Below, in pieces: positions 54,547-63,058 of a DNA stretch of 64,000 nt (position 1 is the stretch's first letter; the number at the start of each line of letters is the position of its first letter). The notes under the pieces were generated by a model. The model had not been told where the DNA came from. It worked only from the letters and a program-made list of their open reading frames with translations, and did not search any database. This stretch comes from Niabella sp. (GTDB lineage: Bacteria > Bacteroidota > Bacteroidia > Chitinophagales > Chitinophagaceae): positions 62,001-126,000 of the forward strand of contig JAGIAT010000006.1 in the NCBI GenBank assembly GCA_017744715.1, given 5' to 3'. The position numbers were made by a program, and so were the translations under genes.

Positions 54547-56565
54547 ATGAGACAACATATTTGGGCGGTATCGCTTGGTTTGATAACTGTTTTAGGGTAT
54601 TCCTGTAAAAAGTCCACGGTAAACGTCGGAAATGGGTTTGATACACCAAAGGATTCAGTGCATACGCCTGTTACTCCTCCCAACAACGCCGTAAATACAA
54701 GTAAGTATGCGCAGGCTAGAATCTTTCCGGGTTTGGTTTGTAATGAAGAGCCCAGGATTACAGCAACGGTAAACCTGAGCCTTAAGTATTTTGATATTGA
54801 CCAGAATTTAAGAATTTCAGTTCCTCCTGTTCCGCAGTTCAGTACAGGGCTGTATGCCGCACCGGGGGAGCTGGTGGAAGTTACCGTACCTGCAAATATG
54901 TATTCCCTTACGCTTCAGATTGGTGCCTGGACGGATGATTTGACAGCACTGGGTGCCCTGGGACCCATTAACAGGGACCCTTCAATTGTTTCCAAAGTAC
55001 AGTTGGCACCAGGCAAAAACCAGGTTAGGAATTTATATGGGGGGCATATTTATATTATTCCAAATGTATCGATCGATAATCCTGTTAGCCTTACTTTTTC
55101 AAATGTGGTTAAATCTCCGGATTATGTACTTGGACAAACAAATGCAACAGAATGGCAGGCGGCACTTAAAAATTCCTGTGTTCCCTGGCTGGAACTGCGT
55201 GGCAAGTACACCATTTTTACTGTACCTCGTGAATACTGTATTACAAGCCCGGTGCCCAATCCCCAGGCATTGCTGGAAGAATGGGATATGGTTATGAAAG
55301 AAGACTTTTACGGATGGCAGGGACTAAAAGAGGTTGCTGAAGATCCTATTGATCAGTCTCCGGTATTGCCCATGCGGATCGTAATGGATAACAACCCCAA
55401 GGTTGGCTATGGGCATAGTGGGTTTCCGATTGTAGCTTTTATGGACATGAACTGGTTTAAGTTTTCTGCAGATTTAAATAAATTAAAACAATCTAAAACA
55501 TGGGGAACACACCATGAAATAGGCCACAACAATCAACAGGGCTGGTGGTCATGGAGTACGCTGGGAGAAACAACGAACAACCTGTTTATTTATAAAACTG
55601 CTAAAAGGAATTCTCTGACGAATCCTTCCGCCTGGCCGGCACTGCATGATATCAATGCAGCCGCAGACCGTTTTGAAAACCTTTCTGATGTTTTTGACAG
55701 AGCCATTGCTTTTGCCGCATCGACGGATGCAGGTAAAAATTTTGACGGAACAGATGTACGCATAAACGATCCTTTTGCTCGATTAACCCCCTTTATACAG
55801 CTGTTTGAAAAGATACCGGCCAATTACAACGGGAACGGTCGTGCGGATGGCTGGGGATTTTTCCCTTATCTGTATAGCCAAACCCGTCGCGCGGTTCGAA
55901 CGCCTTCCGGGGATTTGGGGAAACATGATTATTTCTATGAAATGCTTTGTGATTACGTAAAGGCAGATTTTCAATTGTTCTTTAATGCATGGGGAATTCA
56001 GATTAGTGACATTGCAAAGAATAAGGTGGCAGCCAAATACCCGCTTTACCCGTTTGATATATGGAATTATCAACCGGTTCAAAAGACTGGAGGTAATAAC
56101 GATGTCTTTTATTTACCAACGGCATGGTCCGTAATCAGTTTTAGTTCTGATCATTCTGAAGGAAGAGTTGGGAATTTGATTGACAATAACCTCACTACTT
56201 ATTGGCATACGAACTACGCGCCGGTTGTGCCTCCGCCGCATTTTGCCGTAATTGATCTGAAACGGTCACTGACGTTTACAAAGATTGCTATAGCACATCG
56301 GCAGAATGGCAGCAGTACCAGCAGGCCTATTAAAAACATTTATGTAGACTACAGCAATGATAATATTAACTGGACTCCCATGCCGCTTACGAATACGTCG
56401 GCTGACGGAAATTATATTGTTACGCAAAACATCATAGGGCTCCAGACATTTAATCTTTCTGCGCCTGTTTCAGCCAGGTATGTAAGAATGAGGGTGCCCA
56501 ACAGAACTGATATGTTTGCTGCAGATGATTTGGCTTGTCTTGCAGAGTTCAGAGTGGTTAAATAA
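54547..56565 (+). CDS. M60-family metallopeptidase (mucinase-type) lipoprotein with discoidin-like domain
   Basis: The 672-residue lipoprotein (lipobox VLGYSCKKS) has an N-terminal beta region (about 50-190), a peptidase M60 domain (about 200-520), and a C-terminal F5/8 type C-like domain (about 530-672). The M60 zinc site is HEIGHNNQ (His323, Glu324, His327) with Glu341 in TLGETTNN. Discoidin-like features are NLIDNNLTTYWHTNY, FAVIDLKRSLTFTKIAIA and RYVRMRVPNR. M60 proteases such as the enhancin/SslE/BT4244 group cut O-glycosylated proteins. It is the only enzyme in the 11-gene locus, flanked by the two phosphatase-like LamG genes. Confidence 0.92.
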   Translation: MRQHIWAVSLGLITVLGYSCKKSTVNVGNGFDTPKDSVHTPVTPPNNAVNTSKYAQARIFPGLVCNEEPRITATVNLSLKYFDIDQNLRISVPPVPQFSTGLYAAPGELVEVTVPANMYSLTLQIGAWTDDLTALGALGPINRDPSIVSKVQLAPGKNQVRNLYGGHIYIIPNVSIDNPVSLTFSNVVKSPDYVLGQTNATEWQAALKNSCVPWLELRGKYTIFTVPREYCITSPVPNPQALLEEWDMVMKEDFYGWQGLKEVAEDPIDQSPVLPMRIVMDNNPKVGYGHSGFPIVAFMDMNWFKFSADLNKLKQSKTWGTHHEIGHNNQQGWWSWSTLGETTNNLFIYKTAKRNSLTNPSAWPALHDINAAADRFENLSDVFDRAIAFAASTDAGKNFDGTDVRINDPFARLTPFIQLFEKIPANYNGNGRADGWGFFPYLYSQTRRAVRTPSGDLGKHDYFYEMLCDYVKADFQLFFNAWGIQISDIAKNKVAAKYPLYPFDIWNYQPVQKTGGNNDVFYLPTAWSVISFSSDHSEGRVGNLIDNNLTTYWHTNYAPVVPPPHFAVIDLKRSLTFTKIAIAHRQNGSSTSRPIKNIYVDYSNDNINWTPMPLTNTSADGNYIVTQNIIGLQTFNLSAPVSARYVRMRVPNRTDMFAADDLACLAEFRVVK

Positions 56566-56583
56566 TTTTAATTATCTACGATT

Positions 56584-58344
56584 ATGGCTATTAAATATAA
56601 AATATTCTCTATTTCAATATTGACACTTGTTATAGGCTTGTTCGGTTCCTGTAAAAAATATCCGGATAATCCACCTTATTTTCAGGAAATAGATTCATTG
56701 CGGCTACCTCCAAACCGCAAGGTGTTAATAATTGGTGTTGACGGATTTGCTTCTGCTCCTGCACAGGCTATAGCACCTGCCAAGTTAATAGCCTTGCTGC
56801 AAAAAAGCAAATACAGCTGGGATGCAATTTCAGATAAACCATCCAACTCTGCCACCGTTTGGAAAACGCTCACTTCGGGTGTGCAATCTACCAAGCATAA
56901 AGTCCTGGACAGTTCGTTTGCCCAAACACAAACGGGAGATGATGAACACCAGGTCGTTAAAAAGTATCCTTCATTCTTTAACCTCTTGTTATCGTCTACC
57001 AAGCCAGAGCTCACCAATAGCTTTATTGGAAGATGGGATGATATTTATAAAATGGCCATACCCGAGGTTGAAGATCGGTTGATACTTGGTTCCGATCAGT
57101 TGGTTAAGGACTCTCTTGTGAAAAGAATAAAATCCGCTGCTATTTCAGATATTACACTGGTACAGTTTTCTGATCTGGCAGGCGCCGGTGTCCAGTATGG
57201 GTTCAGCGAGAATGCCCCCGGGTATAAAACTGCAGTTGAAAAATTGGCAGATAATTTAAGCGAAATTATCGACGCGTTGAAGTCGAGGCCTGGATACAAT
57301 AAATCTGAGGAATGGCTGGTTATTATTACAGGTACGAATGGTGGTGTGGATCATAACTATACCGGAGGTACGGTTCCAGAACGCACCGTGCCGCTGATTT
57401 ACTACAATGAACGGTTTAGCCGTCAGGAATTTTCCGCACAGGGAATACAACTGAATGTTACACTCAATAATAAAGGCGCTACCGCAATCAGGGCAAAACT
57501 GGATCCAAGTGCTGCCGACATGTTTAATTTTGGGAGCCAGACATATGGTGCAACACAATATACGGTTCAATTCAAGATCCTTACCAGTAGTACGGCTTCT
57601 TATCCTGTGTTCTTTTCAAAATCGGGACCCTCTCTTGGTGACGCCACTGGTTTTGCAGTGTTTTTGACGGGAAGTTCCGGGTTATGGCAAATGAATCTGG
57701 GAAATAGAAGAATGCAGACGGCCGCAAAAAAAATTAATGACGGTGCATGGCATACGTGTACGTTTGTTATTTATGACAGCATCGACGGCGCCGGCGCTAA
57801 AAAGCGTTGGGTGAAGCGGTTCACAGATGGTGTGCGGATTAATCCTGAGGATGTAAGCAGGGATGTTACAGGAATGAATCTTACCAACACCCGGGATGTA
57901 ATATTAGGGTTTGCTGATTTTACCAGTGGAGGTAACACGGAACCGGTACCTATCAATTTTCAGGATGTGGCGATTTTCAATACAGCCCTTAGCGATGCAG
58001 AAGTTGCTTCCATGGTCTGCATGCCCGATCTCACAAAGCATCCAAAGGTTGCCAACCTGAAGGGATATTGGCCGTGTAACGATGGGTTTCAGAGCCAGTT
58101 TGCCAATCTGGTAAATCCCGCGCAGCCGTTTAATCTTTCAGGGAATTTTATTTGGGCGAATTTAAAGCAGACCCTTTGTTCCTATCCCAGCTCTAACCCC
58201 AAACCGGGAGCAATTCAAACGCAATTTCAGATGCCTGATATTATACAGCAAACATTCTATTGGGTGGGTGTTACAGTTCCTAATTCCTGGGGTATTGATG
58301 GTACTCGCTGGCTGCAGAATTATGAAACCGAGTTTTACCAGTAA
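56584..58344 (+). CDS. Lipoprotein with degenerate alkaline-phosphatase-fold domain and LamG domain (second copy)
   Basis: The 586-residue lipoprotein (lipobox GLFGSCKK) is a paralogue of the gene at 52750. Its phosphatase-like domain keeps Asp53 (IIGVDGFASAP). The nucleophile segment is SNSATVWKTLTSG, with Ser or Ala where Thr is expected. The DxxGH site is DLAGAGVQYG, and the SDHG site is GTNG (250-253). Most metal ligands are therefore absent. The LamG jellyroll (about 300-490) and the final motif VTVPNSWGIDGTRW match the first copy. It is the last gene of the locus and is followed 15 bases later by a terminator. Confidence 0.8.
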   Translation: MAIKYKIFSISILTLVIGLFGSCKKYPDNPPYFQEIDSLRLPPNRKVLIIGVDGFASAPAQAIAPAKLIALLQKSKYSWDAISDKPSNSATVWKTLTSGVQSTKHKVLDSSFAQTQTGDDEHQVVKKYPSFFNLLLSSTKPELTNSFIGRWDDIYKMAIPEVEDRLILGSDQLVKDSLVKRIKSAAISDITLVQFSDLAGAGVQYGFSENAPGYKTAVEKLADNLSEIIDALKSRPGYNKSEEWLVIITGTNGGVDHNYTGGTVPERTVPLIYYNERFSRQEFSAQGIQLNVTLNNKGATAIRAKLDPSAADMFNFGSQTYGATQYTVQFKILTSSTASYPVFFSKSGPSLGDATGFAVFLTGSSGLWQMNLGNRRMQTAAKKINDGAWHTCTFVIYDSIDGAGAKKRWVKRFTDGVRINPEDVSRDVTGMNLTNTRDVILGFADFTSGGNTEPVPINFQDVAIFNTALSDAEVASMVCMPDLTKHPKVANLKGYWPCNDGFQSQFANLVNPAQPFNLSGNFIWANLKQTLCSYPSSNPKPGAIQTQFQMPDIIQQTFYWVGVTVPNSWGIDGTRWLQNYETEFYQ

Positions 58345-58359
58345 TAGGATTTTTATAAA

Positions 58360-58393
58360 GGGCATTTCAACGGAATGCCCTTGTTGTTTTTTT
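58360..58393 (+). terminator. Terminator of the 11-gene M60 locus
   Basis: A 7-base-pair stem GGGCATT (58360-58366) / AATGCCC (58374-58380) with a 7-base loop is followed by a T-rich tract TTGTTGTTTTTTT. The remaining gap to 58634 holds no supported gene; one short reading frame (58432-58638) is discussed under rejected items. Confidence 0.9.
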
Positions 58394-58634
58394 GTTACTG
58401 CGACTAATTCATCTGTAAAGGAGTTTATTAAGCCAGTTTTTTAGGTATAATAAGTCATACTGTATTTGATAAGTGTTTGTCTCTTCTGGCTCTTAATAGT
58501 TCAGTTGCGATAAAAAACTGCTCCAAAGCCAGGGTGCAATTACAGACGTTCTTAGTTAATACGAATACCGGCAAGACCGTAGTGGTGCCAATTGGACCTT
58601 GGAGATCGGCTTTCAATACACAAAGGGCCTCCTT

Positions 58635-60212
58635 TTAAAGACTACGGTTCCTCAGCGGCCAGCCTGCTCTTACACCCGTATGTTTGCCCCCATCCACCGT
58701 CACCTTCCCATTCACAAGCACATATTGAAATCCTGTGGAGTAGGCATGTGGCTTTTCAAAAGTGGCCAGGTCCTGAACCTTTCCAGGGTCGAAGATCACG
58801 ATATCGGCGGCCATGCCTTCTTTGAGCAGCCCGCGGTCGGCGAGGTTGAACTTTTGCGCGGGCAATGAGGTCATGCGGCGGATGGCTTCTTCCAGGGTAA
58901 GTACTTTTTCATCCCGTACATATTTTGCCAGCACCCGGGCATTGGTGCCGTAACCGCGGGGATGGGGCATGCCTTCATTCAGGATGCGGATAGAAGCATC
59001 GCTGGCAAACATATTATAGGGATACTTCATAATGTATCTTACATCTTCCTCACCCATACCGTGGAAAACAGCGCTGGCACCCCCGCTCATCATAATGTCG
59101 ATAACGGTTAATGCCTCTTCTTTTGCCTTGTGTTTGCGGCCTTTCAACAGGTTGATCTGCTCAATGCTTTTGCCATTGTAGCTGGTATCGGGTTTATAAT
59201 AGGCTACCACAGCGTAACTGAAATGTTTTAATTTCCGTTGCTTCAGACTTTTCAGCATATCGCTGATCACATATTTCCTTATTTCGGGCCGTTGCAGGCG
59301 CGCGCGGATGCTGTCCTGTCCGTCTGCAAGCACCTCGCTGGGCAAGAGGGTACTGATAGACGTACTGCTGGCGGTATAGGGGTATTGGTCAATGGTTACA
59401 TCAATTCCTTCCCGGCGCGCGTTTTCTACCATGGCTAGAGTTTCCTTACTGCGTCCCCAGTTTTGCTGGCCGCTTAGTTTAAAATGCGAGATCTCTACAG
59501 GGATGGAAGCTTCACGCCCGATCTGTAATGCTTCCCGGATGGCATCGGCTACCTGGTTGCCTTCGCTGCGCATATGGGTGGCATAAACACCGTGGTACCG
59601 GGCTACCACTTTCGCCAGCGCAATGATCTCATCGGAGTGTGCATAGGTGCCTGGTATATAAATGAGGCCGGTAGACAGTCCCACCGCTCCATCCTTCATG
59701 GCCTGCATGGTCAGTGTTTCCATTTTTTTAAGCTCTTCGGCGGATGGGGCGCGGTTCGCCCGGCCCAGAACAGCCCTCCGCACATCGTTGTGTCCGATAA
59801 GGGTGGCAACGTTGATGGACAACTTTAGAGAGTCGAGCCAGCGGAAATACCGGCCAATATTCAGGTTGGAGGCGCCGCAGTTTCCGGCAACCACGGTGGT
59901 AACGCCGTCATAGATAAAGCTCTGTGCCAGGGGATCCCTGTTTTCATCGCCTTCTATATGGGTGTGCACGTCGATGAATCCGGGCGCTACAACAAGTCCT
60001 TCTGCCGCGATGGTACTGGCCGCACGATAGTTGAGGTTTTTGCCAATGGCCAGGATCTTTCCGCCGGCAACCGCAATATCCCCGTAAAACCAGTTATTAC
60101 CGGTCCCATTAATGATCTTTCCGTTCCGGATGAGAACATCGCAGGAAGTTTGTGCCAGCGCCGGTAACGCACCCAGCAAACCGATTGACAGCAATGCTAT
60201 TTTGTTGAACAT
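58635..60212 (-). CDS. Secreted N-acyl-D-amino-acid deacylase (D-aminoacylase)-family amidohydrolase
   Basis: From the ATG at 60212 the protein has 525 residues with a signal peptide (MFNKIALLSIGLLGALPALAQ). The amidohydrolase barrel shows the HxH metal motif in GFIDVHTHIEGD, the cysteine ligand region VVAGNCGASN typical of D-aminoacylases, ATHMRSEG with a further histidine, and the C-terminal beta domain LKEGMAADIVIFDP. Members hydrolyse N-acyl-D-amino acids or related D-peptides. The secreted form might scavenge D-amino acids from cell-wall fragments. It lies 165 bases downstream of the phospholipase C gene on the same strand. The upstream ATG at 60254 would precede the signal peptide. Confidence 0.93.
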   Translation of the reverse strand: MFNKIALLSIGLLGALPALAQTSCDVLIRNGKIINGTGNNWFYGDIAVAGGKILAIGKNLNYRAASTIAAEGLVVAPGFIDVHTHIEGDENRDPLAQSFIYDGVTTVVAGNCGASNLNIGRYFRWLDSLKLSINVATLIGHNDVRRAVLGRANRAPSAEELKKMETLTMQAMKDGAVGLSTGLIYIPGTYAHSDEIIALAKVVARYHGVYATHMRSEGNQVADAIREALQIGREASIPVEISHFKLSGQQNWGRSKETLAMVENARREGIDVTIDQYPYTASSTSISTLLPSEVLADGQDSIRARLQRPEIRKYVISDMLKSLKQRKLKHFSYAVVAYYKPDTSYNGKSIEQINLLKGRKHKAKEEALTVIDIMMSGGASAVFHGMGEEDVRYIMKYPYNMFASDASIRILNEGMPHPRGYGTNARVLAKYVRDEKVLTLEEAIRRMTSLPAQKFNLADRGLLKEGMAADIVIFDPGKVQDLATFEKPHAYSTGFQYVLVNGKVTVDGGKHTGVRAGWPLRNRSL

Positions 60213-60237
60213 AGCAGGTAAGGTACAAAAAAAGGGT

Positions 60238-60372
60238 GAATGCCACTGAATCAAAGATGCACAGAATATTTTTATACGCTGTGTGCCTGACGGCTGAAAA
60301 GGTCCGATAGATCAGTGTTTCTGTGCTTCAGTAGCATCTAGATCCATGCTTCTGCGTCTTTGTGACATCCCC
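60238..60372. repeat. Degenerate word repeat (CTTCTGCGTCTTTGTG type) with inverted copies
   Basis: The gap between the phospholipase and deacylase genes holds direct words such as TTTCTGTGCTTCAGTAGCATC and CTTCTGCGTCTTTGTGACATC. The left side (60240-60266) read in reverse resembles them (TTCTGTGCATCTTTGATTCA), so the block is an imperfect palindrome. Confidence 0.6.
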
Positions 60373-60377
60373 CTGCA

Positions 60378-62915
60378 TCATAAAAGCAACGGATCACTAA
60401 AAGACTCCTTACCGCTTTCTACACGTCCTGCAAATCTCCTTTCAAAATTTTTATCGGTCTTTATGAAAACAGAAAAGTCGTACCAGCCAAAGCTTTTTTC
60501 CAGCAGCAATACCAGGTTCTGGGTGCCCATGGGCGGCAGCTTGCGCAATAGTTCCCGTTGTCCATAGCTGTTATCTTTTATGATGAGCTCCTGCTGCCGG
60601 TCTGAATGATTGCGGATGATAAGCTGTACCTGTCCGTATCGTTTTCCGCCGCCGACAACATACCGGCATTCAACGGAAAGCCGGGCTTCATCGCTATGGC
60701 CTTTTACTTCCCGATAAAAGCCGTTTGGACCAAACAGCGCGAGGTGATAATCCTTTCCGGCAAAGCCATTCAGCGGTATCGGGTATTGAAGTGTTTCCCC
60801 GGCGGCTACGGCAAAGGACCAGTTGCGGTTGGCGATTTTTTGACCATTGGTGTCCGCGTAGGGAAGATATGCATATAAGGAGAAAGGACTACCCATCGAC
60901 TGCTCTTTAAAAACCGTGGTGCCGGCGTTCATCACCAGTTGTATATGCCGGCGGTCTGCATCCAAATGGGCATCGGCATACAACTCATATGGGAGCGGAT
61001 TGGAGGGCTTCAATCCTTTTTCCTGCATAAAATAGTTGCGGGTTTTGCTGAAATTGGAGCGGATGGACTGGATCTCGGCGGCAGATAGCGGAGACACACT
61101 TTGCGGGATAGGACGGTAGCGGGCCTCATCGATCCGTTGCAGAAACGCATTCCGTTCCAGGAACTCCGGTTGCTTTACGGCCTCCCCGTTATAAGGACGG
61201 AATACGGATGAAAGATCGCCGCATACGGCTCTGCGCCATTCAGAAAGATGCGGAAGTTGTAGCTTTTTACCGGTTTTGCGGGATGCAAACTGCTCAATAA
61301 ACTGCACTACTGAGGTGTGATCAAAAACCTGCGAATTGACATAGCCACCCCGGGACCAGGGGCTGGCCACCACAAAGGGTACCCGGTAACCCAGGCCAAT
61401 AGCACCTTCGCGGGCATTTGTTTTACTTACGCCTTTAAGGCGGATCTCATCATCGAGGGTTACAAACTCTTTGTCGATACCGGTGATACCGGCGGATACA
61501 GCTCCCGTTGCAGGGTTGCGGAAATCCGGTGCGGTAAATGGAGGTACATGGTCAAAATACCCGTCGTTTTCATCATAAGTGAGAATGAAAACGGTCTTTT
61601 TCCAGATTTCCTCGTTATGTGTAAGAATGTCCAGTACCTCTGAAACATACCAGGCGCCAAACCAGGGCGCAGAAGGATGATCGGAAAAATACTGCGGGGC
61701 TACCAGCCAGGAAACGGCCGGAAGCTTGCCCTCTTTTACATCTTTCCGGAAATTGGCCAGCACATCTGATTTAGGAACCTGCATTTTCCGCTTGGTACCA
61801 TGGTCATCGTATTCGATGGTTTCTGTTTGATGATAGTCCGGATCGAAATCATTGGTGGCAAAGGCCTTTTCGTGCAGGGCCTGCTGATCGTTACTCAAGG
61901 GCTCTGCCAGTTCTTTTCGGCAACGCTCCAGTTCCGCTTCATAGCGCTTTTTACGCTCGCGTAAACCGTTCAGCGCCCGTTTGATCTTTTGATCGTCCGG
62001 CTGCTCCATCGCTTTTTGCTCCAGTTCCGGCAGTTCTTTTTCGAAGGCTGCCAACCGTTGTACAAGGTATTGCTCGTATTTGCGGGAGCGGCGTACCCGG
62101 AACCGGGTAAACCATTCCAGCGGGTTGTCGGTAAAATTGCTCAGCCAGGCTTCTGCCGCTCCTTCAAGACCGGTGGGCAGACTTAATTCATTTTGATATA
62201 CCTTCCAGGAGATAGCATGTTCCTGCAGCAGTTCGGGCAGGGTTTTCCAGTCGCTTTCTGCGCTGTAGTCCGATTCGCTGTTACGTACCAGGGCGGGGTT
62301 GGATGCCTGTCCGTCTTTACGAAGGGTGCCCGACCAGAAGTACAGCCGGTTAGGGGTGGTACCGGTGAGTGAAGAACAGAAATGCTGATCGCACACGGTA
62401 AACGCATCGGCAAGGGCATAGTTAAACGGAATATCCTCGCGGGTATAATAGCCCAGGGTCATGGGTTGTCCTTCAAACCCTTTATAGCCGGTTCGTTTAG
62501 CAATCAGCCATTGATCATACTGCCCGTTATTGCGGGCGTCTACCTGGTCACTCCAGCTATGCGGAAGTCCGCCCATCCAGGTGATCTTTGTTTGCTGCAT
62601 ATCCAGGCGAAAGGGCAGGTACGACTTCTTTTCTTTATCCGTTTGCAGCCAAACAGGATTGCCATCGGCCAGTTTCAGTACGCGCGGATCATTAAAGCCC
62701 CGCACCCCTTTTAGGGCACCAAAGCAATGGTCAAAAGAGCGGTTTTCCTGCATCAGCAGTACAATATGTTCGGCATCTTCAAAGGTGGAGCCCTTGGCCG
62801 GGTTAATGGCCATTGCTTTTTGAATAGACGCAGGTAACACCGAAAACACCCCGGCTCCGCCGGCCAGCAAACTGGTCTTTTTTAAAAAGTCTCTTCTTGA
62901 AAAATCAATCGGCAT
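60378..62915 (-). CDS. Tat-exported phosphocholine-type phospholipase C
   Basis: The 845-residue protein starts with a twin-arginine signal (SRRDFLKKTSLLAGG) and an alkaline-phosphatase-like phosphoesterase domain (PF04185; about 40-500) with EHIVLLMQENRSFDHCFG, GTTPNRLYFWSG, FILTYDENDGYFDHVPPFTAP and SPWSRGGYVNSQVFDHTSVVQF. Two DUF756-type C-terminal beta domains (about 640-845) follow. The layout matches bacterial PlcN/PlcH phosphocholine-preferring phospholipase C. A long charged coiled segment (residues about 280-345) is inserted. It would act outside the inner membrane to release phosphate-bearing headgroups or diacylglycerol. Many Bacteroidota carry such enzymes with no proof of substrate. 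Confidence 0.93.
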   Translation of the reverse strand: MPIDFSRRDFLKKTSLLAGGAGVFSVLPASIQKAMAINPAKGSTFEDAEHIVLLMQENRSFDHCFGALKGVRGFNDPRVLKLADGNPVWLQTDKEKKSYLPFRLDMQQTKITWMGGLPHSWSDQVDARNNGQYDQWLIAKRTGYKGFEGQPMTLGYYTREDIPFNYALADAFTVCDQHFCSSLTGTTPNRLYFWSGTLRKDGQASNPALVRNSESDYSAESDWKTLPELLQEHAISWKVYQNELSLPTGLEGAAEAWLSNFTDNPLEWFTRFRVRRSRKYEQYLVQRLAAFEKELPELEQKAMEQPDDQKIKRALNGLRERKKRYEAELERCRKELAEPLSNDQQALHEKAFATNDFDPDYHQTETIEYDDHGTKRKMQVPKSDVLANFRKDVKEGKLPAVSWLVAPQYFSDHPSAPWFGAWYVSEVLDILTHNEEIWKKTVFILTYDENDGYFDHVPPFTAPDFRNPATGAVSAGITGIDKEFVTLDDEIRLKGVSKTNAREGAIGLGYRVPFVVASPWSRGGYVNSQVFDHTSVVQFIEQFASRKTGKKLQLPHLSEWRRAVCGDLSSVFRPYNGEAVKQPEFLERNAFLQRIDEARYRPIPQSVSPLSAAEIQSIRSNFSKTRNYFMQEKGLKPSNPLPYELYADAHLDADRRHIQLVMNAGTTVFKEQSMGSPFSLYAYLPYADTNGQKIANRNWSFAVAAGETLQYPIPLNGFAGKDYHLALFGPNGFYREVKGHSDEARLSVECRYVVGGGKRYGQVQLIIRNHSDRQQELIIKDNSYGQRELLRKLPPMGTQNLVLLLEKSFGWYDFSVFIKTDKNFERRFAGRVESGKESFSDPLLL

Positions 62916-62917
62916 AT

Positions 62918-62952
62918 ACTTAAAGTTTCAGGTTTCAGCTTGAGATTCCTGG
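62918..62952. repeat. Word repeat (TTAAAGTTTCAGGTT) upstream of the phospholipase gene
   Basis: The 15-mer TTAAAGTTTCAGGTT (62920-62934) is identical to that after uppP (15275-15289), 47 kb away. It sits 5 bases from the phospholipase start codon, so it overlaps the leader or promoter of that gene. Confidence 0.6.
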
Positions 62953-62982
62953 TTGCCCGGTATGGCACCTCAAACGATGAAC

Positions 62983-63020
62983 AAAAAAACAGGTATGAGC
63001 GACTATACAACTCATACCTG
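62983..63020 (-). terminator. Terminator of the SusD-like gene
   Basis: On the minus strand a perfect 10-base-pair stem (CAGGTATGAG / CTCATACCTG, 11-base loop) is followed by seven T residues. It lies 38 bases after the stop codon of the gene at 63059. Confidence 0.9.
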
Positions 63021-63058
63021 CAAAATAGTTTTTATTTATGAATGAGAAACACAGATGA

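Noticed and set aside
39336..58344. Recent horizontal transfer of the M60 locus suggested by its apparently more AT-rich sequence
   Set aside because: Base content seems lower in places by eye but varies along the locus (some lines exceed 50 percent GC). No integrase, tRNA or direct repeats flank it; a computed GC and codon-use profile is needed before claiming transfer.
58432..58638. Short plus-strand reading frame ending in VNTNTGKTVVVPIGPW and a stop, after the M60 locus terminator
   Set aside because: The last ~40 codons look protein-like, but there is no start codon context, no known family match by eye, and it overlaps the end of the deacylase gene. It could be a gene relic; evidence is too weak to list.
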